From the NCBI GenBank assembly GCA_031415135.1, contig JANORB010000112.1, positions 1 through 13,016 on the forward strand: a DNA stretch of 13,016 nt, in the 5' to 3' direction. The position numbers were made by a program, and so were the translations under genes. Origin of the DNA: LGRD01 sp031415135. GTDB lineage: Bacteria > Pseudomonadota > Gammaproteobacteria > Burkholderiales > Burkholderiaceae_C. Positions within the stretch are counted from its first letter, which is position 1. Every line of letters begins with the position of its first letter. The notes beneath the pieces are model-generated. The model saw only the letters and a list, made by a program, of their open reading frames with translations. It was not told the DNA's origin and searched no databases. Positions 4,847 through 11,851 of this stretch are shown piece after piece.

Positions 4847-6271
4847 TCAGCCGCCCTCGCCATCTCCTTGCAGCTCGTGCTGGCTCGGCACCGTCAACAC
4901 CAGCAGCCCCGCCTCCTTCGCCAAGGCAATCGCGCTGGCGCGCCGCTCTGCCGACGCGCCCGGCATCGCCACGATCACATGGGTGGCCTCGGCATGCACA
5001 TGCGGCAGCGCCAGATCGGCCAGCGGCCCGAGCACCGGGATGCCGCCCACGCGTGAGCCGCGCTTGGCGGGGTCGTCGTCCAGCAGGGCCAGCACGGTCC
5101 AGCCGTCGCGCAAGTGGATGCCGGCAACCAGCCGGCGCGCCGCCTCGCCGGCACCGAGCACGATGGCGCGTTTGGGTTCACCTTGTTGGCCGTTGACGAT
5201 CGAGCGCGCCTGCTCCCAGACCATGCGGTAGGCCATGCGCACGATGCTGAGCCCGGCAATGCAAAACAGCGGGTGCAGCAGCAGCACCGCGCGCGCCACG
5301 CCGCTGAGCTGCGCCATCAGCACCGCCGCCGCACTGAGCACCCCGGCCATCAGGCAAGCCACGGTGATGCGCCTCAGGTCGTCGAACCCGAAGTAGCGCC
5401 ACACGCCGCGGCCCACGCCCATCAGCGCCAGGCAGGCCAGGTAAGCCGCCACGACGCCGAACGACACATAGTCGTCGTACCACGGCCGGCCCGGCTGGTA
5501 GCGCTCGAAGCCCAGGCGAAACAGGTAGGTGATATGCCAGCACACCAGCACGGTAGCGGCATCCGCCAGCGCGGCAAACAGCCTGCGCCGCGGGTGCAGG
5601 GAAGACATGGCGCGGTCGAGTCGGCTCCAGACTTTGCTGTCGTTCATGGCAAGCCATCTCCTGGGTGTGGGGAACGCGGGGACAAACACCGTGCGCAAGG
5701 TCAGGCCGAGCAGGCGCAGGTCGTCCGCCAGGCTGATGTTGTCGACATAGTGCATCGCGTAGCGCAATTTGGACGGCAGGATGACGTCGAGGTACTCGCG
5801 TTCGGGGTCCGCGGCCCGGGCCAGCAGGTCGCCCTCGTTGCGGTAGTGCAGCGACGCAAAGTCGGTGATACCCGGGCGCACGCTCAGCACGCGTTCGCGC
5901 GACGCCGCCGGGTAATGCTCCACGTAGCGCGGCACTTCGGGGCGCGGCCCCACCAGGCTCATGGTGCCGCGCAGCACGTCAATCAGCTGCGGCAGCTCGT
6001 CGAGCTTGGTGCGGCGCAGCCAGCGGCCGGTGCGGGTGATGCGCGCGTCCGGGCCCACGGTCAACTGCGGCGCGCCGGCGGGTTGCGCATGCGTCATGGT
6101 GCGGAACTTGTAGATCCGGAACGGTTGCCCAAACCGCCCCACCCGCACCTGCCTGAAGAACACCGGGCCCGGTGAATCGAGCTTGATCAGCAGCGCGACC
6201 GCCAACAGCAGCGGCGCCAGCAGCGCCAGTGCGGTGGCGGACGCGACGATGTCCAGGGTTCGCTTGAGCAC
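4847..6271 (-). CDS. Small monotopic phosphoglycosyltransferase fused to the N-terminal half of a CapD/WbpM protein
   Basis: A 474-residue ORF with two parts. Residues 1 to about 205 form a PglC-type bacterial sugar transferase: reentrant hydrophobic helix at about 7-28, DSPGPVFFRQ.R.G, the KFRTM motif, catalytic Asp91-Glu92 in TKLDELPQL and GPRPEVP. Such enzymes transfer sugar-1-phosphate to undecaprenyl phosphate through a covalent Asp intermediate. From Met209 on is CapD-like sequence: about four hydrophobic segments, GAGEAARRL and LDDDPAKRG of a CoA_binding_3 Rossmann fold, ending HELQGDGEGG. The catalytic SDR dehydratase domain that should follow is absent. In WbaP/WcaJ proteins the CapD-like part precedes the transferase; here it follows. 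GTG 6271 is taken as start because MLKRTLDIV is typical; it lies 19 bases after the preceding stop but has no clear ribosome site, and the frame is open to 6334. An internal ATG at 5647 has its own AGGAG, so two products are possible. The last 133 bp of homology recur at 3911-4043. Confidence 0.88.
   Translation of the reverse strand: MLKRTLDIVASATALALLAPLLLAVALLIKLDSPGPVFFRQVRVGRFGQPFRIYKFRTMTHAQPAGAPQLTVGPDARITRTGRWLRRTKLDELPQLIDVLRGTMSLVGPRPEVPRYVEHYPAASRERVLSVRPGITDFASLHYRNEGDLLARAADPEREYLDVILPSKLRYAMHYVDNISLADDLRLLGLTLRTVFVPAFPTPRRWLAMNDSKVWSRLDRAMSSLHPRRRLFAALADAATVLVCWHITYLFRLGFERYQPGRPWYDDYVSFGVVAAYLACLALMGVGRGVWRYFGFDDLRRITVACLMAGVLSAAAVLMAQLSGVARAVLLLHPLFCIAGLSIVRMAYRMVWEQARSIVNGQQGEPKRAIVLGAGEAARRLVAGIHLRDGWTVLALLDDDPAKRGSRVGGIPVLGPLADLALPHVHAEATHVIVAMPGASAERRASAIALAKEAGLLVLTVPSQHELQGDGEGG
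4874..5006. repeat. 133-bp direct repeat, copy B (within the fusion gene)
   Basis: The 3' coding end of the fusion gene; partner of 3911-4043. Recombination between the two copies would remove exactly 963 bases including higA and higB and leave a single gene end. Confidence 0.95.
5658..5662 (-). promoter_or_regulatory. Internal AGGAG ribosome site inside the fusion ORF
   Basis: AGGAG on the minus strand, ten bases before the in-frame ATG at 5647 that starts MNDSKVWSRLDR, exactly where the CapD-like part begins. The same spacing is used at the plus-strand dehydratase start. It suggests the CapD-like half (266 residues) is, or once was, translated separately. Confidence 0.5.
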
Positions 6272-6290
6272 GACGGGCGGGGGTCGAGGC

Positions 6291-7454
6291 TCAACCCAGC
6301 GCGTCGCCCAGCGCCTGGCAGACGCGCTGCACATCGGCGTCGCTCATGCGCGGGTAGATCGGCAGGCTGACCAGCCCCTCATAAGCCCGCTGGCTGTGCG
6401 GGAACCGCAGCGCGCTCAAGCCGTAGCGGTCGCGCCAATAGGGCTGCAAGTGCAGCGGGATGTAGTGCACGCTGCAGCCGATGCGCTGCGCAAACAGCTT
6501 CTCGATCAACGCGTCGCGCGCGAGCGGCGCGCCCGGGGCCAGCCGCAGTGCGTACAGGTGCCACGAGTGCAAGTCGCCCGCCAACGCCTTGGGCGGCAGG
6601 ATCACCGGCAGGTGCTTGAGGCCGGCGTCGTACAGCGCGGCGATCTGCGCGCGGCGCCGTTGAAACGTGTCGGCGCGCTTGAGTTGCTGCAAGCCGAGTG
6701 CCGCTGCAATGTCGGTCAGGTTGTACTTGAAGCCGGGTGCCACGATTTCGTAGTACCAGCTCGGCACCTTGGCCGTGAAGCGGTCGAACGCATCGCGGCT
6801 GATGCCGTGCAGCCGCATCACCTTGATGCGCGCGGCGAGCGCGGCGTCGCGCGTCACCACCATGCCGCCCTCGCCGGTGGTGATGTTCTTGTTGGCGTAG
6901 AAGCTGAACACCGTCGCATCCGATTCGAGCGTGCCGATCAGCGCGCCGCCGCAGGTCGCGGGCAACGCGTGCGCGGCGTCTTCGACGACCTTCAGGCCGT
7001 GGCGGCGCGCAATGCCGAGCAGCGCCTGCATGTCGGCGGCCAGCCCGCCGTAGTGCACCGGCAGGATGGCCTTGGTGCGCTTTGTGACGGCCGCCTCGAC
7101 CAACACAGGGTCAATGCACAGCGTGGCCGGGTCGATGTCCACCAGCACCACGTCGGCGCCGAGGTAGCGCACCACCTCGGCCGTGGCGGTGAAGGTGTGG
7201 GTGGTGGTGATGACCTCGTCGCCCGGCCCGATGCCCAGCGCTTCGAGCGCCAGGTGCAGGCCCGCAGTGGCCGAGTTCACCGCCAGCGCGTGCAGGCCGG
7301 GGTCGCCCAGGTAGGCGCTGAAATCGTCTTCGAACCGCTTGGCCTTCGGGCCCGTGGTGACCCAGCCCGAGCGCAGCGTGTCCACCACTTCGGCGATCTC
7401 TTGCTCGCCGATATCGGGCAGCGCGAACGGCAGGAACGGGGGTGCGGAGGCCAT
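6291..7454 (-). CDS. DegT/DnrJ/EryC1/StrS (ArnB/PglE-like) sugar aminotransferase
   Basis: A 387-residue fold-type I PLP enzyme, complete for the family. It adds an amino group to a keto-sugar nucleotide, with glutamate as usual donor. Seen in order: SGWVTTGPKAKRFE near 29-42, the phosphate-binding NSATAGLHLAL near 60-70, VVEDAAHA with Asp159 (pyridine-ring contact), and SFYANKNITTGEGG with Lys189 as Schiff-base lysine. FKYNLTDIAAALG and the C-terminal VHYIPLHLQPYW segment are ArnB/PglE/PseC-like. It starts at ATG 7454, five bases after the methyltransferase stop, and is followed after 19 bases by the transferase fusion. A natural substrate would be the 4-keto-6-deoxy product of the WbpM-type enzyme, giving a 4-amino sugar; this is inference. 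No acetyltransferase of the PglD type is seen nearby. Confidence 0.93.
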   Translation of the reverse strand: MASAPPFLPFALPDIGEQEIAEVVDTLRSGWVTTGPKAKRFEDDFSAYLGDPGLHALAVNSATAGLHLALEALGIGPGDEVITTTHTFTATAEVVRYLGADVVLVDIDPATLCIDPVLVEAAVTKRTKAILPVHYGGLAADMQALLGIARRHGLKVVEDAAHALPATCGGALIGTLESDATVFSFYANKNITTGEGGMVVTRDAALAARIKVMRLHGISRDAFDRFTAKVPSWYYEIVAPGFKYNLTDIAAALGLQQLKRADTFQRRRAQIAALYDAGLKHLPVILPPKALAGDLHSWHLYALRLAPGAPLARDALIEKLFAQRIGCSVHYIPLHLQPYWRDRYGLSALRFPHSQRAYEGLVSLPIYPRMSDADVQRVCQALGDALG

Positions 7455-7459
7455 GCGAT

Positions 7460-8152
7460 TCAGGGTTTGGCGATCCAGGCCAGCACATGCGTGCGCAGCA
7501 GCGGAACGGTGTTGAACACGGAGTACAGCGACGGGTGGAGCCGGGTCACGGCACGCGCCAGCGGCGGGGCCAGCGTGATGCGCCGGGCCTGCATTGTGCC
7601 GCCGCCGAAGAGTTGGCGCAGCCGGCGCAACGGCACACCGCGCACATCGGGGTTGCGCGGGTTGTCGATGGTGAAGTCATACCACAGCACGCCCCCGCCG
7701 GGCCGTACCCAGGACCACATCGCGCTGGCCAGCCGCTCTTGGAACACATCGTCGAGCAGGGATGAAAACACGGTCGAGGCAAACACCATGTCCATCGACG
7801 CCGGCGCCACGCCCAGCACCGATGCGTCGCCTTCATGCACCACCACGCCGGCCGGCAACAGCGCGCGGGCGGCCGCAGCCCGATCGGGCAACAGCTCCAC
7901 GCCGCTCAGATGGGCCGGCGCGAAACCCGTCCGCAGCAACTCCAGCAGGTTGGCGCCGCTGCCACACCCCACTTCGATGAGGCGCAACGAAGCCAGGTCG
8001 GTGTGGCCCAGGCGCGTGAACAAGCGCAGCATCGCGCGCTGGCGTTCCTGCACCGTCTGCCACACCTCGGGCCTGAGCAGGCTGTAGCGGTCGCTGGCGG
8101 CGCGGCGCGAATAACGTTCTTGCACCGCCTTGATTTCGTCGTCGGCGCTCAT
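7460..8152 (-). CDS. Class I SAM-dependent methyltransferase (downstream of the GT4 pair)
   Basis: A 230-residue protein with a Rossmann-like methyltransferase fold. Motif I is LIEVGCGSGANLLELL (about 58-73), followed by GVELLPDRA and the acidic VHEGDAS and DMVFASTVF segments; the later WVRPGGGVLWYDF is typical of motif IV/post-IV. The C-terminal third has a basic LRRLRQLFGGG stretch and a hydrophobic end. The start ATG 8152 overlaps the stop of the preceding glycosyltransferase by four bases; the same frame is open far upstream, but that part is antisense-frame noise under the glycosyltransferase. The likely role is O- or N-methylation of a sugar in the repeat unit or capping of a chain; the acceptor cannot be told from sequence. 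Confidence 0.88.
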   Translation of the reverse strand: MSADDEIKAVQERYSRRAASDRYSLLRPEVWQTVQERQRAMLRLFTRLGHTDLASLRLIEVGCGSGANLLELLRTGFAPAHLSGVELLPDRAAAARALLPAGVVVHEGDASVLGVAPASMDMVFASTVFSSLLDDVFQERLASAMWSWVRPGGGVLWYDFTIDNPRNPDVRGVPLRRLRQLFGGGTMQARRITLAPPLARAVTRLHPSLYSVFNTVPLLRTHVLAWIAKP

Positions 8153-9414
8153 GGACTTTTCCGTGGCGTGGTGGCCGCAGCGGTGTGGATGGCCTCCAGG
8201 AACTTCTGCGCCAGCACCGCATAGGTGTGGTGCGCCAGCACGAACGCACGGCCGCGCTCGCCCATCGCGGCGCGCTCGGCAGGTGTCAGTTGCGCCAGGC
8301 GGCGCAGGCCGTCGGCCACCGCTGTTGCCGACTCCGGCGCCACCGTCAGGCCGCAACCCGCCTCGGCGACCGGGTCGTTGCCCGCCTCGACCGAGTGCAG
8401 CACGGCGCAGCCCGCCATCATGTAGTCCATCAGCTTGTTCGGCGCAATGCCGAAGCGGTACAGCGGCATGCGCAGCCAACCGATGTAGGCGATGTCGAAC
8501 TGCCGCAGCAGCGCCGGGATGTGGGCCTTGGAAATGGGCTCGAACAGCGTGACGTTCGTCAGGCCTTCGTCGCGCACCCGCGCGGCCAGACGCGCCTTTT
8601 CCATGCCGTCGCCGACCAGCACAAAGACCATCGGCTGGCCTTGCACCAGCGCGGCGGCATCCAGCAGCACATCCAGCGCGTTGGGCTGGCCGTGGGAGCC
8701 GGCATAACCGACCAGCGTGTGCCCGGCCTGCCTGACGGCCGCCAAGTGCGCGGCCAGCCCAGCCGGCAGCGGCGCCGACCCTTGTTGCCATTCATCCGGC
8801 GAGATGCCGTTCGGTACGATGTGCAGCCGCTTCACATCGAGCCCGTGCGCGCTCATGTGCGCGGCCACCCGGGGCAACATCGACACCACCGCATCGGCAT
8901 CGCGGCAGGCATCGTTCTCTGCCTTCTGGCACAGCAGGATGAAGGGGTGCCAGCGCGACAAGCCGGCGAGTTGCATCGGCGACGCCGGCCACAGGTCGTG
9001 CACTTCGTGGACAAGCTTCGCGCGTGCCAGCCGCGCGATGCGCCGCGCGACCCAGATGTCCATCGGGTAGGTGCTGGAGGCGATCACCACGTCGGGCTTC
9101 ACACGCTGCGCCAGCGCGGCAGACTCTTGCCACAGCCGCTTCAGAAACGCCCCGATGTTGCGGACCCGGCCGACGCCGTTGCCGCTGTACGGCGGCGCCG
9201 GCAGCCAGCGGAACGCGATGCCGTCGATTTGCTCATCGCGCGGCTGCGTCGCTGGGCTCAGTTCCGGCTGCCGGCTGCGAACGTGCGAATACGAGGCCGC
9301 GACGATCTGCACCGCATGCCCGGCCCTGACCCATTCGCGCGCCAGGTAGTACGGCCGGTACTCCATGCCGTGCCGCGGCGAGCCGGCGTAGTGGTTGATG
9401 AGCAGGATGTTCAT
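8149..9414 (-). CDS. GT4-family glycosyltransferase, WbuB-like
   Basis: A 421-residue cytoplasmic GT-B glycosyltransferase. The start MNILLINHYAGSP with MEYRPYYLAREW matches the WbuB-like branch of GT4, whose studied members transfer L-FucNAc in O-antigen synthesis. The donor-binding half shows GYAGSHGQPNALD near 236-248, LVGDGMEK near 266-273 and APNKLMDYMMAGCAVL near 324-339, where the usual Glu of the EX7E region is Asp330. ATG 9414 overlaps the stop of the previous gene by four bases, and the stop overlaps the methyltransferase start likewise. Codons upstream to 9480 are in frame but lie within the neighbour. Transfer of a FucNAc-type sugar would fit the WbpM-type enzyme in the locus; this is inference. 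Confidence 0.92.
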   Translation of the reverse strand: MNILLINHYAGSPRHGMEYRPYYLAREWVRAGHAVQIVAASYSHVRSRQPELSPATQPRDEQIDGIAFRWLPAPPYSGNGVGRVRNIGAFLKRLWQESAALAQRVKPDVVIASSTYPMDIWVARRIARLARAKLVHEVHDLWPASPMQLAGLSRWHPFILLCQKAENDACRDADAVVSMLPRVAAHMSAHGLDVKRLHIVPNGISPDEWQQGSAPLPAGLAAHLAAVRQAGHTLVGYAGSHGQPNALDVLLDAAALVQGQPMVFVLVGDGMEKARLAARVRDEGLTNVTLFEPISKAHIPALLRQFDIAYIGWLRMPLYRFGIAPNKLMDYMMAGCAVLHSVEAGNDPVAEAGCGLTVAPESATAVADGLRRLAQLTPAERAAMGERGRAFVLAHHTYAVLAQKFLEAIHTAAATTPRKSP

Positions 9415-10580
9415 GCCGGGGCCGACCGCGCCATCGTGTCGACATAGCAGCGTTCCATTCGATCGACACACAGCCCCCACGCGTATTCGCGCTCAACATG
9501 CGCGCGCGCCTGGCGGCCGAGCCGCTCGCGCAGGCCGGGGTCGAGCAGCAAGCGCTTGAGCGCCGCCTGCAAGGCCGGCACGTTGTTGCGCGGCACCACC
9601 AGGCCAGTTTCACCGTCGGCCACCACCTCGGGCAAGCCGCCCGCATCGCTGACGACCACCGGCAAGCCGCAGGCGCCCGCCTCGATCACGGCCACGCCAA
9701 AACTCTCGCTCCGGCTGGGCGCGGCAAAAACGTCCAGCCGGTGGAGCCAGCGCGGCACCTCGCTGTGCGCCACCGCGCCGACGAACCGGGTGCGCCCGGC
9801 AATCCCGAGTTGCGCGGCGAGCCGCAGCAACTCGTCACGCTGCGGCCCGTCGCCGACGATCAGCAGGCGGCACGTGGGCTGCGCAGCCCGCACGTCGGCG
9901 TCGGCACACAGGCCGGCAAACGCGCGCAGCAGCAGGTCCACCCCGTACTGTGTTGCGAGCGATTTGACGATGCCCAGCGTCAGGCACGCGGGATCGCGTT
10001 GTGAAGGCTGTGCAGCGAACCGCGCCAGATCAACACCAAAAGGCGTGACGGCCACCTCGTGCCGCTCTGGCGTCAGCCGCCGCACCTGCGCGGCCATGGC
10101 GTGGCTTGTCGAAGCGATGGCCGTGGCCCGCCGCAGCACCTTGCGCACAAGCCACCCCTTGAAGACGTTTTCATACGGAAACTCGTAGACATCGCTGCCC
10201 CACACCGACAACAGTGTCGGCCGAAATCCGGCCAATCCGCCGGTCGTTCCGTAACCGCTCGCGTAGTGAACGTTGAGCAGGCCAGGCCGCCAGCGCGACA
10301 AGTGCCGGCGCAGCGCCCACACGTTGGCGAAGTAGCCAAGGTGGCCCTGGTGCGGCAACCACAGAACGTCGGCCCGTGCCGGCAGCAACGCCCGCTCGAC
10401 GCGGTGCTGCGAGACGACGCTGACGCCATGCCCGCGCTCCACCAGCGCGGCCGCCCAGCGCTGCAGGTGGATCGAATTGGCCGGGCCGAGCAAGGCGATC
10501 CGCAGCGGTGCAACGCTCACTGGCGTACCTTCGTGCTGCGCACTCCGGAATTCGCCTTTCGGGCGGCCGGGCAGGCTCAT
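9411..10580 (-). CDS. GT4-family glycosyltransferase
   Basis: A 389-residue GT-B fold glycosyltransferase. The N-terminal half begins RIALLGPANSIHLQRWA and contains SVWGSDVYEFP near 125-135. The C-terminal half has LLIVGDGPQRDELL near 239-252 and the EX7E signature from Glu292 to Glu300 (SESFGVAVIEAGACGLP), with SDAGGLPEVV after it, a retaining GT4 pattern. ATG 10580 is chosen because GGGAG lies six bases upstream and it overlaps the flippase stop by four bases, like its neighbours. A GTG at 10520 with GAAGG seven bases upstream is a real alternative that would remove about 20 unconserved residues. Its donor and acceptor sugars are unknown. Confidence 0.92.
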   Translation of the reverse strand: MSLPGRPKGEFRSAQHEGTPVSVAPLRIALLGPANSIHLQRWAAALVERGHGVSVVSQHRVERALLPARADVLWLPHQGHLGYFANVWALRRHLSRWRPGLLNVHYASGYGTTGGLAGFRPTLLSVWGSDVYEFPYENVFKGWLVRKVLRRATAIASTSHAMAAQVRRLTPERHEVAVTPFGVDLARFAAQPSQRDPACLTLGIVKSLATQYGVDLLLRAFAGLCADADVRAAQPTCRLLIVGDGPQRDELLRLAAQLGIAGRTRFVGAVAHSEVPRWLHRLDVFAAPSRSESFGVAVIEAGACGLPVVVSDAGGLPEVVADGETGLVVPRNNVPALQAALKRLLLDPGLRERLGRQARAHVEREYAWGLCVDRMERCYVDTMARSAPA

Positions 10581-11851
10581 GCCAGGCTCCCGTCCCGCTG
10601 CGCTGTGGCGCGGGCTTGAAACGCGAACACCGCGGCGGCGGCCAGCGCGGCGGCAGACCACAGTGCGCACATCGGCAGCACGCCCGACGGCCAGGCCACC
10701 CGCCAGGCCATCAGGCCGCCCAGGCCGAGCACCGCCCAGCGCGCGGCTTCGGCACGCACCCCGACCCAAGGCGTGCCGCTGGCATTGGCATTGACCGCGA
10801 GCAGGCGCGACGCCGCTTCAGCGGCAGCGCCGACCAACAGCACCGCAACAGCAAGCGCGAGCCCGGCGTAGCCCGGCCCCAGACCCAGCCGCGGCCACAG
10901 CGGCGCCGCCAGCCCCACCAGCGCCGCGACCACCAGCAGCGCGGCAAACAGCATCAGCGCCCAGCGCCGCGCTGCGCGCGCGTCCGGCCGCTCCATCCAG
11001 CGCCGCAACAGCAGTGGCGCGGCATAGCTGACCGGCGTGAGCGGCACCTGCACCAGCGTCATCGCCAGCGTGAACAGGCCGAGGCCGGCCGCGCCCTGGC
11101 CGTGTTCGACCCAGCGCTGCACCAGCAGCACGGCGGCCGTGGACAGCGCCGCCGTGAGCCACGCTGCAAGGCCGTAGTGACCGAGCGCACGCCAGCCCGC
11201 TGTTGCTGGCGCTGGCTCAGTCGCTGGCTCAGTCGCTGGCGCACTTGCACTCGCTCCCTCCAGCGCCGACGCGCGCGCCGCACCCCACAAGCGCCACAGC
11301 GCCAGCGCCGCCGCCACGCCGAATGCGACCGCGAACAAGCCGGGCCAGCGCAGCGCACCGCCCACGCCCAGCCCGGTCAACACCAGCACGCCGGCAAGCA
11401 CCACGAGCTGTGGCAGCGCCGTCACCAGGTTGAACCACTCGGTGCGCTCGCGCACCAGCAGCAGGGCCCGAAGCTGCCCCTGAAACACACACAGGCCGAT
11501 GGCAACGGCCAGCGCAACGGCCAGCGCAACGGCCTGCGGCGCGCCAGCAGGAGCGTGCTGCGCCAGCGAATAGACCGCACCGATCGGCAATGCCAGCAAC
11601 GCGCTTGCCGCCGCCCAGCGCAGGGCAAGGTGGGCACCGAGCCGCCCCGACTTGACGAAGTAGAACAAGGCCTGCGGCAAACCGAACATCGCAAACGCCG
11701 CGACAAACTCGATCTCCGCCTTGGTGTGGCTGAACCCACCCTGCTGCTCCGGCCCCAGGCTGGCGGCCAGCCACAGCGTGGCCAGCAGGGACGCGGCCGC
11801 GCCACCGCCCTGGATCAGCATCGACGCACGCAGCTGACGCGGCAGGCTCAA
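10577..11851 (-). CDS. wzx: Wzx-type polysaccharide flippase (MATE/PST-like membrane protein)
   Basis: A 424-residue, strongly hydrophobic protein with about 10-12 predicted membrane segments. The N-terminal pattern, ASMLIQGGGAAASLLATLW then AASLGPEQQGGFSH, is that of Wzx/oligosaccharide translocases, which move undecaprenyl-linked repeat units across the inner membrane. The start is inferred as TTG 11851, overlapping the upstream stop (TTGA) as the other genes in the operon overlap; no Shine-Dalgarno sequence is visible. The first in-frame ATG, 11821, would cut into the first conserved part. A central loop rich in Ala, Thr, Glu and Pro (about residues 205-216) and a membrane stretch ALAVALAVA are each encoded by 12-bp tandem repeats. 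Family identity is moderately certain because flippases are poorly conserved. A Wzy polymerase is less likely, given the N-terminal pattern. Confidence 0.82.
   Translation of the reverse strand: MSLPRQLRASMLIQGGGAAASLLATLWLAASLGPEQQGGFSHTKAEIEFVAAFAMFGLPQALFYFVKSGRLGAHLALRWAAASALLALPIGAVYSLAQHAPAGAPQAVALAVALAVAIGLCVFQGQLRALLLVRERTEWFNLVTALPQLVVLAGVLVLTGLGVGGALRWPGLFAVAFGVAAALALWRLWGAARASALEGASASAPATEPATEPAPATAGWRALGHYGLAAWLTAALSTAAVLLVQRWVEHGQGAAGLGLFTLAMTLVQVPLTPVSYAAPLLLRRWMERPDARAARRWALMLFAALLVVAALVGLAAPLWPRLGLGPGYAGLALAVAVLLVGAAAEAASRLLAVNANASGTPWVGVRAEAARWAVLGLGGLMAWRVAWPSGVLPMCALWSAAALAAAAVFAFQARATAQRDGSLA
11211..11246. repeat. 12-bp tandem repeat in the flippase gene (ATEP loop)
   Basis: GCTGGCTCAGTC occurs at 11211-11222 and 11223-11234, followed by a degenerate third unit at 11235-11246. 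In the flippase it encodes an Ala-Thr-Glu-Pro repeated loop between hydrophobic segments. Units of 12 bp keep the frame. Confidence 0.9.
11502..11537. repeat. 12-bp tandem repeat in the flippase gene (membrane segment)
   Basis: GCAACGGCCAGC at 11502-11513 and 11514-11525, then GCAACGGCCTGC at 11526-11537. In the flippase it encodes repeated Ala-Val-Ala-Leu within a membrane helix. The copy number changes the helix length by four residues per unit without a frameshift. Confidence 0.9.

Noticed and set aside
3470..5006. Insertion sequence or integron carrying the toxin-antitoxin genes
   Set aside because: No transposase, integrase, terminal inverted repeats or attC-like site was seen; the repeat is a piece of host coding sequence, not an element end.
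6183..8087. 634-codon plus-strand open frame
   Set aside because: It lies antisense to the aminotransferase and methyltransferase genes, has the Arg/Ala/His-rich composition of a high-GC shadow frame and matches no family I know.
10520..10580. GTG 10520 as glycosyltransferase start
   Set aside because: It has a fair ribosome site, but ATG 10580 has an equally good one and shares the 4-nt overlap pattern of the operon. Kept as an alternative only.
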